Shown here in pieces: positions 20,996-30,363 of a DNA stretch of 64,000 nucleotides (the stretch's first letter is position 1; each line of letters begins with the position of its first letter). The notes under the pieces are model-generated. The model was given only the letters and a program-made list of their open reading frames with translations, was not told where the DNA came from and did no database searches. The stretch lies in NCBI RefSeq assembly GCF_001939065.1, contig NZ_MPSZ01000001.1:1178001-1242000 (forward strand). The letters run 5' to 3'. Position numbers and translations under genes: made by a program. This DNA comes from Exiguobacterium indicum HHS 31 (GTDB lineage Bacteria; Bacillota; Bacilli; Exiguobacteriales; Exiguobacteriaceae).

Positions 20996-20996
20996 A

Positions 20997-21716
20997 TTAG
21001 TTCCCCCTTACGATTGTCCCGATTTCGTCACCGATGACGACACGTTTGATGTTACCTTCTTCCATCAACGAGAAGACGATGAGCGGGATGTCATTGTCCA
21101 TACAAAGTGATGTAGCTGTAGAATCCATGACTTGGAGTCCATCTTTTAAGACATCCAAGTAAGAGAGCGTCTCGAATTTTTTCGCTTCTGGATCAACGTT
21201 CGGATCCGCTGAGTACACACCATCGACATTGTTTTTCGCCATCAAGATGACTTCTGCTTCGATTTCTGCTGCACGAAGAGCAGCCGTTGTGTCAGTTGAG
21301 AAATAAGGATTTCCGGTACCTGCTGCAAAAATAACAACTCGTCCTTTTTCAAGATGACGCATTGCACGGCGACGAATATATGGTTCTGCTACTTGGCGCA
21401 TCTCGATCGATGTTTGAACACGTGTTTCAACACCTACATCTTCTAAACTGTCTTGAAGCGCAAGCGAGTTCATGACTGTCGCTAGCATCCCCATATAATC
21501 GGCATTGGCCCGGTCCATCCCAAGTTCTGCACCTGTTTTACCACGCCAAATATTTCCAGCTCCGACAACGACCGCTACTTCAACATTTAATTCAATCAAT
21601 TCGCGAATCTGTTCCGAGATGGATTTGACGATGACAGGATTAATCCCAAACCCTTGATCTCCTGCGAGCGCTTCTCCGCTCAATTTTAACACAATCCGGT
21701 TATATTTCGGTTGCAT
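20997..21716 (-). CDS. pyrH: Uridylate kinase
   Basis: Phosphorylates UMP to UDP; bacterial hexameric amino-acid-kinase-fold enzyme, allosterically controlled by GTP and UTP. 239 residues: '[14 protein letters not shown]' (N-terminal phosphate loop), '[13 protein letters not shown]', '[17 protein letters not shown]', and '[22 protein letters not shown]'. SD AAGGGGG precedes ATG 21716. A strong terminator sits between tsf and this gene. Confidence 0.97.
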   Translation of the reverse strand: MQPKYNRIVLKLSGEALAGDQGFGINPVIVKSISEQIRELIELNVEVAVVVGAGNIWRGKTGAELGMDRANADYMGMLATVMNSLALQDSLEDVGVETRVQTSIEMRQVAEPYIRRRAMRHLEKGRVVIFAAGTGNPYFSTDTTAALRAAEIEAEVILMAKNNVDGVYSADPNVDPEAKKFETLSYLDVLKDGLQVMDSTATSLCMDNDIPLIVFSLMEEGNIKRVVIGDEIGTIVRGN

Positions 21717-21743
21717 GACTATGTCCCCCTTGCTAAATTCCGT

Positions 21744-21800
21744 AAAAAAGGAACACGAACCACTTCCACACGAAAGTGGATTGAAGCATACGTGTTCCTT
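21744..21800 (-). terminator. Strong two-part intrinsic terminator after tsf
   Basis: Outer 10 bp stem AAGGAACACG / CGTGTTCCTT (21748-21757 with 21791-21800) enclosing an inner CCACTT/AAGTGG hairpin, followed on the minus strand by a run of six U. It closes the rpsB-tsf unit before pyrH. Confidence 0.9.
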
Positions 21801-21827
21801 CTCTTGTCATCAGGATGATCCCGATTC

Positions 21828-22709
21828 TTATTTTTTAAGTTGGTTCATAACTTCTTCAGCGAAGTTCTCTTCGCGTTTTTCCATACCTTCTCCAACTTCG
21901 AAGCGTACGAATGACACGACTTTACCGCCTTTAGATTCTACATATTTACCAACTTTGAAGTCTGGATCCTTAACGAACGTTTGATCGACGAGGCAGATTT
22001 CCTCGAAGAACTTGTTCATACGACCAACGATCATTTTTTCAACGATGTTAGCTGGTTTTCCTTCGTTCAATGCTTGCTCAGTGAGGACTTTTTCTTCACG
22101 TGCTTTTTCTTCTTCTGTGACAGAAGTACGGTCAACGTAAAGTGGACGTGCTGCTGCGATGTGCATTGCAACGTCTTTTGCAACTGTTTCGTCTGTCGTA
22201 CCTTCGATAACGACGACTGAACCGATGCGGCCACCCATGTGGAGGTAAGAACCGAAGACTGCATCATCTGCTTTTGTGAAGAGCGCTACGCGACGGAGTG
22301 AGATTTTCTCTCCGATTGTTGAAGCTTCTTCAGAGATGTATGTGTCGATTGTTTTGCCTGCTTCGTATTCAGAAGCAAGAGCAGCTTCTGCTGTCTCAGA
22401 ACCGTTACGGAGAACAGCGTCTGCGATGTTTTGAACGAGTGTTTGGAAACGTTCGTTTTTCGCAACGAAGTCTGTTTCTGAGTTGATTTCAACGAGTGCC
22501 GCTTTGTTGCCGTCAACTGCAACTGCAGTCAACCCTTCAGCTGCGATACGATCGCCTTTTGCTGCTGCTTTAGCGATCCCTTTTTCACGCAAGAAATCTA
22601 TTGCTGCGTTCATGTCACCGTCAGTTTCAACGAGTGCTTTTTTGCAGTCGAGCATACCTGCACCTGTTTTTTCACGAAGTTCTTTAACCATTGCTGCTGT
22701 AATAGCCAT
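21828..22709 (-). CDS. tsf: Translation elongation factor Ts
   Basis: Guanine nucleotide exchange factor for EF-Tu. 293 residues: N-terminal UBA-like domain with '[16 protein letters not shown]', the dimerisation core with '[10 protein letters not shown]' and '[10 protein letters not shown]', then the C-terminal module. Expressed behind rpsB, from which it is separated by an intrinsic terminator. Confidence 0.97.
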   Translation of the reverse strand: MAITAAMVKELREKTGAGMLDCKKALVETDGDMNAAIDFLREKGIAKAAAKGDRIAAEGLTAVAVDGNKAALVEINSETDFVAKNERFQTLVQNIADAVLRNGSETAEAALASEYEAGKTIDTYISEEASTIGEKISLRRVALFTKADDAVFGSYLHMGGRIGSVVVIEGTTDETVAKDVAMHIAAARPLYVDRTSVTEEEKAREEKVLTEQALNEGKPANIVEKMIVGRMNKFFEEICLVDQTFVKDPDFKVGKYVESKGGKVVSFVRFEVGEGMEKREENFAEEVMNQLKK

Positions 22710-22741
22710 TCGATATTCCTCCTTATAACATCCTTAGTTTC

Positions 22742-22779
22742 AAAAAAAGGTGATAAAAGGTCGATTCCCTTTATCACCT
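22742..22779 (-). terminator. Intrinsic terminator between rpsB and tsf
   Basis: Stem AGGTGATAAA / TTTATCACCT (22748-22757 with 22770-22779), with further partial pairing inside, followed on the minus strand by seven U (22748-22742). It lies inside the conserved rpsB-tsf pair, so it probably sets the ratio of the two by partial termination. Confidence 0.88.
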
Positions 22780-22790
22780 GGCATCACGAA

Positions 22791-23525
22791 TTACTCAGCG
22801 TCTGCTACTACTTCTTCAGTAGTTTCAGGTGCTACGTTATCTTCGCCTTGTTTAACTTCGAGGATTGCGTCAGCCATTTTACCAGTGAGCAATTTGACTG
22901 CACGGATCGCATCGTCGTTCGCTGGGATGACGTAGTCGATTTCGTCTGGATCACAGTTCGTATCAACAATCGCAACGATTGGGATGTTGAGTTTGTGTGC
23001 TTCTGCAATCGCGATACGCTCTTTGCGTGGGTCAACGATGAAGAGTGCATCCGGAACGCCTGGCATATCTTTGATACCGCCGAGGAATTTCTCAAGACGA
23101 GTCATTTCTTTTTTAAGAATGATGACTTCTTTTTTAGGAAGAACTTCGAATGTACCGTTCTCTTCCATTTTTTCGAGTTGTTTCAAACGGTTGATACGTT
23201 TTTTGATTGTAGAGAAGTTCGTGAGAGTTCCACCCAACCAACGTTCGTTGATGAAGTATTGACCTGCACGGATCGCTTCTTCTTTCACAGTGTCTTGAGC
23301 TTGTTTTTTCGTACCAACGAAAAGAACGTTTCCGCCTTCAGACGCTACTTCACGGATGAAGTTGTATGCTTCGTCTACTTTTTTGACCGTTTTTTGAAGG
23401 TCGATGATGTAGATTCCGTTCCGTTCTGTGAAGATGTATTTCGCCATTTTTGGGTTCCAACGGCGTGTTTGGTGACCGAAGTGTACACCAGCTTCTAACA
23501 ATTGTTTCATCGAGATTACTGCCAT
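22791..23525 (-). CDS. rpsB: 30S ribosomal protein S2
   Basis: 244 residues. Signatures: '[19 protein letters not shown]' near the N-terminus, 'FVGTKKQA', '[11 protein letters not shown]' and '[13 protein letters not shown]', ending in an acidic tail. ATG 23525 follows GGAGGAA. Expressed from its own promoter with a leader of about 110 nt, marking the end of the fla/che operon and the start of the rpsB-tsf unit. Confidence 0.98.
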   Translation of the reverse strand: MAVISMKQLLEAGVHFGHQTRRWNPKMAKYIFTERNGIYIIDLQKTVKKVDEAYNFIREVASEGGNVLFVGTKKQAQDTVKEEAIRAGQYFINERWLGGTLTNFSTIKKRINRLKQLEKMEENGTFEVLPKKEVIILKKEMTRLEKFLGGIKDMPGVPDALFIVDPRKERIAIAEAHKLNIPIVAIVDTNCDPDEIDYVIPANDDAIRAVKLLTGKMADAILEVKQGEDNVAPETTEEVVADAE

Positions 23526-23633
23526 GATGAATTCCTCCTTTTGGGTTTTGGATGTCCTCCGCGATGATCGTCTGTCCAGCTAACCTATTAAAGGCACCGC
23601 AGCTGGCGATACATGCGTGCGTAATTAACACCG
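23526..23633 (-). promoter_or_regulatory. rpsB 5' leader, candidate S2 autoregulatory RNA
   Basis: About 108 nt between the promoter and the rpsB start contain potential pairings, for example CCAGCTGCGG upstream of TTAGCTGG, and no ORF with a good SD. Structured rpsB leaders are known as a ribosomal-protein leader class in Firmicutes. The assignment here is by position and foldability only. Confidence 0.45.
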
Positions 23634-23639
23634 TAGACT

Positions 23640-23668
23640 AATATAGCATAAAGATTAACGAGGAGCAA
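23640..23668 (-). promoter_or_regulatory. Sigma-A promoter for rpsB-tsf
   Basis: TTGCTC (23668-23663), 17 bp, TATATT (23645-23640) with an extended TGC. The -35 lies inside the last codons of swrB and the swrB stop is in the spacer. Confidence 0.75.
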
Positions 23669-24116
23669 CCTTCGTTTGACGAGAAAGTTTAGCAATTAAA
23701 GCGACCTCACCCGTTCCCCGGTTCAAAGAACGAGCGAGTGTCTCAAGATCTGTTCCTTCGCGTAAAGCCTGCTCCACATCTGTTAAGATCTGTTCTTCGT
23801 TCTGTACTTCAGAAGGAACTGGTGTTTCAATATATGATTCAGCTCGTTCATTTTGTACAACATTTTCCTCAGGTAAAACTGATTCTATTGATGGATTCTG
23901 ATATGTTTCATTTATAGGATTAGATGATACCTCAGATTTTACGTTCTGCTCGGTCATTTCATTTACTTGCTCCATAAAGCTTAATAAAACTTGCTCTGTT
24001 TCGCTTTTTTCAAGCTCTAAACGGGATATACGATCTTTTAAATCCGCTTGCTGACGAAACAGCACAAGTAGTGCGTAGCATATAAGAGCTGCTAAGAGTA
24101 TATACACGACTGTCAT
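23655..24116 (-). CDS. swrB: SwrB/YlxL-like motility protein
   Basis: 153 residues from ATG 24116 (SD AAAGGAAA). A single N-terminal TM segment (about residues 3-19), a charged coiled-coil stretch (about 25-55), a Glu/Ser-rich low-complexity linker and a C-terminal helical module 'LETLARSLNRGTGEVALIAKL' that resembles a helix-turn-helix end domain. In B. subtilis the last fla/che gene after sigD is swrB, which promotes flagellar type III export activation; position and architecture match. Sequence is divergent, so function is by synteny. Confidence 0.7.
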   Translation of the reverse strand: MTVVYILLAALICYALLVLFRQQADLKDRISRLELEKSETEQVLLSFMEQVNEMTEQNVKSEVSSNPINETYQNPSIESVLPEENVVQNERAESYIETPVPSEVQNEEQILTDVEQALREGTDLETLARSLNRGTGEVALIAKLSRQTKVAPR

Positions 24117-24129
24117 GATTGATTTCCTT

Positions 24130-24903
24130 TCACATTGCGACACGATCTGCTAAGTAGGCACTTCCCAATGCATTTTTTAATTTACGGAGAGCCTTAGAGT
24201 GGATTTGAGAAATTCGAGATGTTGACAATTCAAGGATTTCGCCAATCTCAGTCAATGTTAATTCTTCATAGTAGAACAAGGAAACGACGAGTTGTTCTTT
24301 TTCTGACAATTCTTTAACTTCCTCTGCTAATTTAGCAATCAACTCACGCATTAATAACATGTCTTCCGGAGTCGCAGTATCAGGGTCTAGATAGGAAACG
24401 GTCATTGCTTTCCCTTCATCTTGTAAAGTGACGGCTTCGTCAATCGATAATACATTTGCAAAATAACTTTCAGCTAACGCACTCTTCACTTCATCTGTAG
24501 ACATTTCTACAATCGAAGATACTTCTTCAATCGTCGGAGTTCTTTGAAGAGATTGCTCTAGTATTTCAACAGCTGCTTCGACCCGCTTTGCTTTTTCTCG
24601 TAAAGAACGTGGTAACCAATCGATTTTTCGCAATCCATCTAAAATTGCTCCTCGAATCCGAAAGGCGGCATACGTGTCGAATTTATTATTATGATTTTGA
24701 TCGAATTTTTGAAGAGCATCGTACAATCCCATCATCCCTAAACTTTTCAATTCATCCCGATCGACACTTTTAGGTAATGTTGCACTTAGTCGTTGAACAT
24801 GATACTGAACGAGAGGCTCGTAATTCAAAAGTAATTCATCTGCTACCGTGATATCACGTGTCGATAGCCATCGATCCCAAAGTTGTTGTAATTCCTCACG
24901 CAT
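24130..24903 (-). CDS. sigD: RNA polymerase sigma factor for flagellar operons (SigD/FliA family)
   Basis: Directs transcription of late flagellar, chemotaxis and autolysin genes. About 257 residues with sigma regions 2, 3 and 4: region 2 'LVQYHVQRLSATLP ... FDTYAAFRIRGAILDGLR', and region 4 'SEKEQLVVSLFYYEELTLTEIGEILELSTSRISQIHSKALRKL'. The ATG at 24903 is 7 bases after GGAGGAATG. The FlgM anti-sigma partner is not encoded in this window. Confidence 0.95.
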   Translation of the reverse strand: MREELQQLWDRWLSTRDITVADELLLNYEPLVQYHVQRLSATLPKSVDRDELKSLGMMGLYDALQKFDQNHNNKFDTYAAFRIRGAILDGLRKIDWLPRSLREKAKRVEAAVEILEQSLQRTPTIEEVSSIVEMSTDEVKSALAESYFANVLSIDEAVTLQDEGKAMTVSYLDPDTATPEDMLLMRELIAKLAEEVKELSEKEQLVVSLFYYEELTLTEIGEILELSTSRISQIHSKALRKLKNALGSAYLADRVAM

Positions 24904-24916
24904 GACCATTCCTCCT

Positions 24917-25399
24917 CTATATTTCCAACGTCCCGACATTTACTGTCCGGATAACGAGACGTCCTGACTTTGAGTGGAACTCGATCGTCCGCCCATTCGT
25001 GCCACCTACATCTTCTGCAACGAGTGGGATTCCTGTCTTTTGTAACATATCTTTGACGGACGCAATGTTTCGTTCTCCAATTCGCATCGATTCATGTTCG
25101 TATTTGAATTGGAACATCTGTGCACCACCAGCAATCTTAGCACGTAAGCGTAATGCACCATTTGCTCGTAAGCGTTTTACGATTTCTAAAATAGCAGTAT
25201 CTGCAAACTTACCGATTTCTGCCTCGCGATTACGACTAATGGCCGAATCTGGCAACATCACATGTGCCATGCTTGATAACCCTCGCTCTTGATCATAGAT
25301 GACGACCCCAACGCAAGAACCAAGACCAGCAGTGCGAAGAATGACAGGCTGTTTGCTGATTGCGTATTCTGCAATTCCAATACGTATGAGTTCATCCAT
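24917..25399 (-). CDS. cheD: Chemoreceptor glutamine deamidase CheD
   Basis: Deamidates Gln residues of methyl-accepting receptors and binds CheC. About 160 residues from ATG 25399; catalytic Cys29 in 'GLGSCVGV' and His46 in 'MAHVMLP' are both present, as is Thr23. The start overlaps the cheC stop by several bases, consistent with coupled translation and with the known CheC-CheD complex. Confidence 0.95.
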   Translation of the reverse strand: MDELIRIGIAEYAISKQPVILRTAGLGSCVGVVIYDQERGLSSMAHVMLPDSAISRNREAEIGKFADTAILEIVKRLRANGALRLRAKIAGGAQMFQFKYEHESMRIGERNIASVKDMLQKTGIPLVAEDVGGTNGRTIEFHSKSGRLVIRTVNVGTLEI

Positions 25400-26000
25400 C
25401 AATGTCCACACCCAATCGCTGAAAAACTGTCTGAAACGCATTTGCTTCTGGAAGGAGAAGCAAGTGTCCAGTCAATTCATTCCCGGCACTAGAAAGATGA
25501 GTGTCGATATACAAAGCCATATTTCCCGGTGTTGAAGATTCAAGCAATGCCACCTCGAGAAGTGCGCCAACCATATCAAATGCAGAAGCAGGAACACTGA
25601 CTTGGAGGGACAAATCCAACCAATCTGAAATCGATCGTGCATATGCCCCAATTAGTATATTCCCGATTTCCTCCCAGGCAGAAACCCCCATTTCATGAGA
25701 ATCAGAGAAAAATTGGAATTCAGATTTCATTAGCTGTCCAATTAATTTTTCTGCATCATGGAGTGGCATCAAAAAAAGCAAGGTCGCTCGAATATCACCT
25801 GAAAACCGTAACAATGCGCCAGCCGTGTAAGCTTCTGCACCGCCCACACGATCTATGATCGTTGTAAACGATTCTAATTCGGCAGAAGGCACTTCGATTT
25901 CAATTGGTTTCCCTAAAAGTGTAGACAATGCTGTAGCAGCATGACCTGCTCCGATATTTCCAATTTCTCTGAAAATATCTTTTTGATCTGAATTAAGCAT
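25392..26000 (-). CDS. cheC: CheY-P phosphatase CheC
   Basis: Dephosphorylates CheY-P, stimulated by CheD. About 202 residues from ATG 26000, overlapping cheW. Both phosphatase signatures of the CXY family are intact: 'FREIGNIGAGHAATALS' (around residue 10) and 'AWEEIGNILIGAYARSI' (around residue 105), each with the E-x2-N pair. It therefore looks like a two-active-site CheC rather than CheX. Confidence 0.93.
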   Translation of the reverse strand: MLNSDQKDIFREIGNIGAGHAATALSTLLGKPIEIEVPSAELESFTTIIDRVGGAEAYTAGALLRFSGDIRATLLFLMPLHDAEKLIGQLMKSEFQFFSDSHEMGVSAWEEIGNILIGAYARSISDWLDLSLQVSVPASAFDMVGALLEVALLESSTPGNMALYIDTHLSSAGNELTGHLLLLPEANAFQTVFQRLGVDIDG

Positions 26001-26421
26001 GAACGATATCCTCAAATAATCGATTTGGTTCGATTAAAGAAAACAGTTGGTCTTCTCCTTTTGCGACTGCCGTTAGGTAAGATGCATCTTCCTGTTTTTG
26101 TTCGCCCAAAGGCTCGATTCTAACTTCAGAAGATTCTACGACTTCATTCGCTCGATCAACGATGAATCCAGCGTCTCCGTGCTCAAGTGTTGCAATGATG
26201 ATCCGTGTTTCTTCTGTTTCTTCGATCACGTCAAAACCTAAACGTGAACGTAAATCAATCACAGGTGTTACGACTCCACGCAAATTAATTACACCTTTAA
26301 CGTAAGAAGCAGCATTTGGAATTCGTGTGATGGGAATGAGACGTTCAATTGAACGAACAGATTGTACGTCAATCCCATATGAATTCTCTTCTAGTTGAAA
26401 AACAACCCACTTTTGTTCCAT
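25993..26421 (-). CDS. cheW: Chemotaxis coupling protein CheW
   Basis: Adaptor between chemoreceptors and CheA. 142 residues from ATG 26421 (SD GAGGGAA). Single CheW SH3-like domain with 'EENSYGIDVQSVRSIER', 'PNAASYVKGVINLRGVVTPVIDLR'. It lies between cheA and cheC, with a short overlap with cheC. Confidence 0.95.
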   Translation of the reverse strand: MEQKWVVFQLEENSYGIDVQSVRSIERLIPITRIPNAASYVKGVINLRGVVTPVIDLRSRLGFDVIEETEETRIIIATLEHGDAGFIVDRANEVVESSEVRIEPLGEQKQEDASYLTAVAKGEDQLFSLIEPNRLFEDIVHA

Positions 26422-26432
26422 CTTCAATTCCC

Positions 26433-28430
26433 TCACTTTCGTAATAGAGCGTTACTGTCAATGATTAATGCCACTTGCCCATCGCCAAGTATAGTTGCTC
26501 CGGAAATAGCCCGAATACCTTCGAGATAACTACCTAACGGCTTCATGACAATTTCTTGTTGTCCAATCAATTCAGAAACGATTAAACCTGCCAGCTTTTC
26601 ACCACTACGAACAACAACAACGGAGTAAGCCTCCGCCTCATGTTGCGGCAATCCATAGACTTCATTTAATGAGATCAATGGAACCAATTGTCCACGGAAA
26701 TCGAATACTTTCTCGCGATGCGCCTGTAAGATCGAAGAGCTTCTTAACGATGTTGTCTCAATGATTGCCGTCAACGGAATAGCATACGTTTCTTTACCAA
26801 GTTCAACCAACATTGCTGAAATGATAGATAACGTAAGTGGTAGACTAATTCGGAAAATAGTACCTTCACCACGACGTGTTTCTACAAATACTTCCCCACC
26901 AAGAGATTCAATCTTGGATTTCACAACATCGAGTCCTACACCTCGCCCGGACAAATCTGTCACCGTTTCTGCTGTCGAAAAACCTGGAGCGAATAATAAC
27001 ATCGATGCTTCTTCAATTGTTAATAGTGCCGCCTCTTCTTCCGTAATTAGCCCCTTTTCAATCGCGATTCGTGTGACGCGCTCGTGGTTAATTCCAGCAC
27101 CATCATCTTCGATTTCAATGAAGACTCGATTTCCCGAATGATAGGCGCGTAATGATAAATTCCCTTCAACAGGTTTTCCAGCAAGAATTCGGTCCGCTTT
27201 GTTTTCGATTCCATGATCGATTGCATTACGAATCAAGTGAACTAATGGATCTCCGATCTCATCGATGACTGTTCGATCCAACTCTGTCTCAGCACCAGTG
27301 ATATGAAGTTTTATGTGTTTTCCGACATCTTTCGATACAGAACGTACCATTCGTGGGAAACGATTAAATACTTGTTCAATTGGCATCATACGTAAAGTCA
27401 ATACGAGAGACTGTAATTCGTTCGTCCCACGCTTAATTCGCTCAACAGTATCCGTCAATTCAGGAGAACCTACTTCTGCCGCAATTCGTTCTAAGCGACC
27501 TCGATCGATGATGAACTCCTCAAATAAGTTCATGAGGCGGTCAATCCGTTCAAGATTGACACGGATTGTTTTTGAAGCGACTGGTGCAGTGACATCCATT
27601 GGTTCACTCGTCGTAGAAGTCGCCTCTTTTTGAATCTCTTCAGTAACAGGTTCTTGTTGCAACGTAGAAGTGGCAACTTCTGCTTCTGACGTCGTCTCAA
27701 AAGGGACGATGGAAACATTCGCCACTTCTGATACGGCTTCAACTGCTTCTCGAATCGTCTCTTTTTCACTTTGTGTTACGAATAAAATCTCAAATGATGT
27801 ATCAAAATGTTCTTGCTCTAAGTCATCTGAAGTCGGATTTGATAAAATGACGTCCCCCAGTGATTGAAGACGATCAAACACCATATAAACGCGAGCAGCT
27901 TTTAAGATGACATCAGCTGATAGTTCGACTGATAACACGTATGCTTGATAGCCTGCTGCAATCGATTGTTGGACAACCGCTTTTGAATAGACATCACATT
28001 CAAAATTCTGTTGCGTAGTAGGTAGAACATTCGTTTCAACTTGTACATCATTCGGTTGAATGAATCGCTTCAATCGATTAACCGTCTCCGTTACATCTAA
28101 CTTTCCTTTTCCGCCTCGACTAATATCTTCAACCATCGTTTCAAGTTGTTCTGCCGCGACGAATAATACATCAATCAGTTCGGAAGTAGCTGGTTGTTTT
28201 TTAGAGCGAACTAAATCGAGAGCACTCTCCATTTCATGCGTTAAGTCAGCGATAGCATCATACCCCATCGTTCCTGCCATTCCTTTGAGTGTGTGAGCTG
28301 ACCGGAAAATTTGATCAATGACAGCTTCGTCATCCATACGTTGTTCGAAATCCAATAAGCTTGTATTGATTGCTTGAAGGTGCTCCATTGATTCATCAAG
28401 GAACAATCCTACATATTCATTTAAGTCCAT
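26433..28430 (-). CDS. cheA: Chemotaxis histidine kinase CheA
   Basis: Receptor-coupled kinase that phosphorylates CheY. 665 residues: P1 Hpt with phospho-acceptor His46 in 'RSAHTLKGMAG', P2-like CheY-binding region (about 150-260), Ser/Thr/Glu-rich linker, P3 dimerisation helices ('LERIDRLMNLFEEFIIDRGRL'), P4 ATPase with 'HLIRNAIDHGIE', 'EDDGAGI' and 'GRGVGLDVV', and P5 CheW-like domain. Directly follows flhG; the cheB found at this junction in B. subtilis is missing. Confidence 0.96.
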   Translation of the reverse strand: MDLNEYVGLFLDESMEHLQAINTSLLDFEQRMDDEAVIDQIFRSAHTLKGMAGTMGYDAIADLTHEMESALDLVRSKKQPATSELIDVLFVAAEQLETMVEDISRGGKGKLDVTETVNRLKRFIQPNDVQVETNVLPTTQQNFECDVYSKAVVQQSIAAGYQAYVLSVELSADVILKAARVYMVFDRLQSLGDVILSNPTSDDLEQEHFDTSFEILFVTQSEKETIREAVEAVSEVANVSIVPFETTSEAEVATSTLQQEPVTEEIQKEATSTTSEPMDVTAPVASKTIRVNLERIDRLMNLFEEFIIDRGRLERIAAEVGSPELTDTVERIKRGTNELQSLVLTLRMMPIEQVFNRFPRMVRSVSKDVGKHIKLHITGAETELDRTVIDEIGDPLVHLIRNAIDHGIENKADRILAGKPVEGNLSLRAYHSGNRVFIEIEDDGAGINHERVTRIAIEKGLITEEEAALLTIEEASMLLFAPGFSTAETVTDLSGRGVGLDVVKSKIESLGGEVFVETRRGEGTIFRISLPLTLSIISAMLVELGKETYAIPLTAIIETTSLRSSSILQAHREKVFDFRGQLVPLISLNEVYGLPQHEAEAYSVVVVRSGEKLAGLIVSELIGQQEIVMKPLGSYLEGIRAISGATILGDGQVALIIDSNALLRK

Positions 28431-28456
28431 GAATGATTTCCTCCTTTATTTCCAAC

Positions 28457-29311
28457 TTAATGGACATGATCTTTCCCATGCTTTAGCCGACTTAATAATC
28501 GATCTAAAAACTTTCGTTCTTTTACGCGAACACCCGTCAATGAAGTAGTAATGTGATCCATTCGCCAACTGACATGACTTTTTCGATCCATGATATAAAA
28601 TGGCATTTGGGCTTTGACCGCTTTCACTACTGTTTGATCTTCAGGTAGAAAACCAATGAAACGTAGTGATTTTCTTAAAAATTGAGAGCTGACTAATTCG
28701 AGCCGATCAAATGTTTCAAGAGCTTCTTCACCATTCGTAGCTCGATTAACAATCACGGAAACAGGCAATTCATTCGCATGATGATGGGCTAATTTTACAA
28801 ACGCGTACCCATCCATGATGGAAGTAGGTTCTGGTGTAACAACTAGCCATGCTTCATCTGCACTACCAATGAAATCAAACGTTTGATGATTAGCACCGGC
28901 ACCTAGATCAAGTAATACATAATCATATTCATAGAAGAATCGAAATTCACGTAATAAAAAGGTAATGTCATCACTCGTGAAATTCGTCAATTCAGCAAAT
29001 CCACTTCCCCCATGAATGAACTGAAGGGTTGGTGAATATTCTACAATTGACTGTTGTAGTGATTCTCTTTTCTTCACACATTCCATCAGTGATAACTTAG
29101 AAGATTTACCGAGTAAAATACCAATGTTGGCCATACCGATATCTAAATCGATAATAAGTACCTTCTTGTTTTGAAGAGATAGAGCAACACCTAAGTTGAC
29201 AGCGACGTTCGTTTTCCCAACGCCACCTTTACCACTAACAATAGCAATCGTTTTAGTTTCATTTACGGATAACTTAGAGCGTAGGACTCGAGCTTGATCT
29301 TCTTGCATCAT
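28457..29311 (-). CDS. flhG: MinD-like ATPase FlhG (YlxH)
   Basis: Sets number and placement of flagella with FlhF and helps C-ring assembly through FliM/FliY. 284 residues. Deviant Walker A 'VSGKGGVGKTNVAVNLG' (about 24-40), 'LIIDLDIGMANI' and Walker B-like 'YVLLDLGAGA'. The N-terminal 'DQARVLRSK' is the type of motif that stimulates the FlhF GTPase. Starts by overlapping the end of flhF. Confidence 0.94.
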   Translation of the reverse strand: MMQEDQARVLRSKLSVNETKTIAIVSGKGGVGKTNVAVNLGVALSLQNKKVLIIDLDIGMANIGILLGKSSKLSLMECVKKRESLQQSIVEYSPTLQFIHGGSGFAELTNFTSDDITFLLREFRFFYEYDYVLLDLGAGANHQTFDFIGSADEAWLVVTPEPTSIMDGYAFVKLAHHHANELPVSVIVNRATNGEEALETFDRLELVSSQFLRKSLRFIGFLPEDQTVVKAVKAQMPFYIMDRKSHVSWRMDHITTSLTGVRVKERKFLDRLLSRLKHGKDHVH

Positions 29312-30360
29312 CCCATTCCTCTCTCGACGATCATCTGGGATATCTCTTCTACAGAACTAAACAAGATATCTTCAGGTACTTCTTGACCAGTGGTTATACA
29401 ATAGATGGGTACATCACTTTCTTCCGCGAGACCAACGATTGACCATAATTCACTTGTCTCGTCCGCTTTTGAGAAAATAATTCCAGATACAGGTACGGAT
29501 TGAAAGCGATCATACATACGAAGTAGATCTTGATATTTCGCAGTCAGACTGAGTACGAGAAATACATCCGTCTCTTCAAAAGTATGCCGACTTTTTAATT
29601 GTTCAACATACCCGACATCAAGGAAATTCCTACCCGCTGTGTCAATCAGAACGATATCGCATGATTGTAATGCTTCTTTCGCTTGTTCAAAGTCATTCAG
29701 ATCGTATGCAACATGAATCGGGATACCTAGTATATCTGCATATGTGTTTAATTGTTCAATGGCAGATATCCGATATGTATCCGTCGTAATAAGACCGACT
29801 CGTTTTTTTTCTGTTAACGTAAAATGTGCTGCTAGTTTTGCAATCGTAGTCGTCTTTCCGACACCTGTAGGACCTGTTAACATAATGAATTTCGAATGCG
29901 TCGTTTTCGTCCGAATCTTCGCTTGAACCTCTTCGAGTAATACCGTGTTCAATTCAGCTTGCTGCGTTTGATAATAAGTTGACACAAGTTTCTCGTGTAG
30001 GTGTTCTGCCAACTGATTCAACGCTGGCTCCGCAAGTAACTTAGCGTACTGTCTTAGTTCTCTTGGTAATGGTCTTTCCCCTGTCGTAATAATTGTAGGG
30101 CGTTCTACGATTGATCGCTGTTCTATTTGGTTTACATGAAGGTTCACTCTATTCGGCTGTTCTACTTTAACAGTCCTTTTATCCTCTACATGTTCATCCA
30201 CCGAACCGACCAATTCTACTTTTCGTTTTGCAAAAACCCCGAAAATACCACCGACTTTTATATGCCGTGTATTCAAGATGATAGCTTCTTCGCCTAACTC
30301 CTGTTTAACTCGCTCCATTGCTTCAGCCACCGTATCTGCTACGATTTTTTTCACTATCAT
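29308..30360 (-). CDS. flhF: SRP-type GTPase FlhF
   Basis: Controls flagellar site selection. 350 residues: N-terminal basic B domain, NG domain with G1 '[17 protein letters not shown]' (about 160-176), G2/I-box 'TTDTYRISAIEQL', G3 'DTAGR', and G4 'FSKADE'. Overlaps flhG by 4 bp (ATGA type) and follows flhA by 3 bp. Confidence 0.95.
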   Translation of the reverse strand: MIVKKIVADTVAEAMERVKQELGEEAIILNTRHIKVGGIFGVFAKRKVELVGSVDEHVEDKRTVKVEQPNRVNLHVNQIEQRSIVERPTIITTGERPLPRELRQYAKLLAEPALNQLAEHLHEKLVSTYYQTQQAELNTVLLEEVQAKIRTKTTHSKFIMLTGPTGVGKTTTIAKLAAHFTLTEKKRVGLITTDTYRISAIEQLNTYADILGIPIHVAYDLNDFEQAKEALQSCDIVLIDTAGRNFLDVGYVEQLKSRHTFEETDVFLVLSLTAKYQDLLRMYDRFQSVPVSGIIFSKADETSELWSIVGLAEESDVPIYCITTGQEVPEDILFSSVEEISQMIVERGMG

Positions 30361-30363
30361 TGC

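Noticed and set aside
22848-23498. 216-codon open frame on the plus strand opposite rpsB
   Set aside because: It is an antisense shadow of a highly expressed, codon-biased gene; no SD, and the protein looks like no known family.
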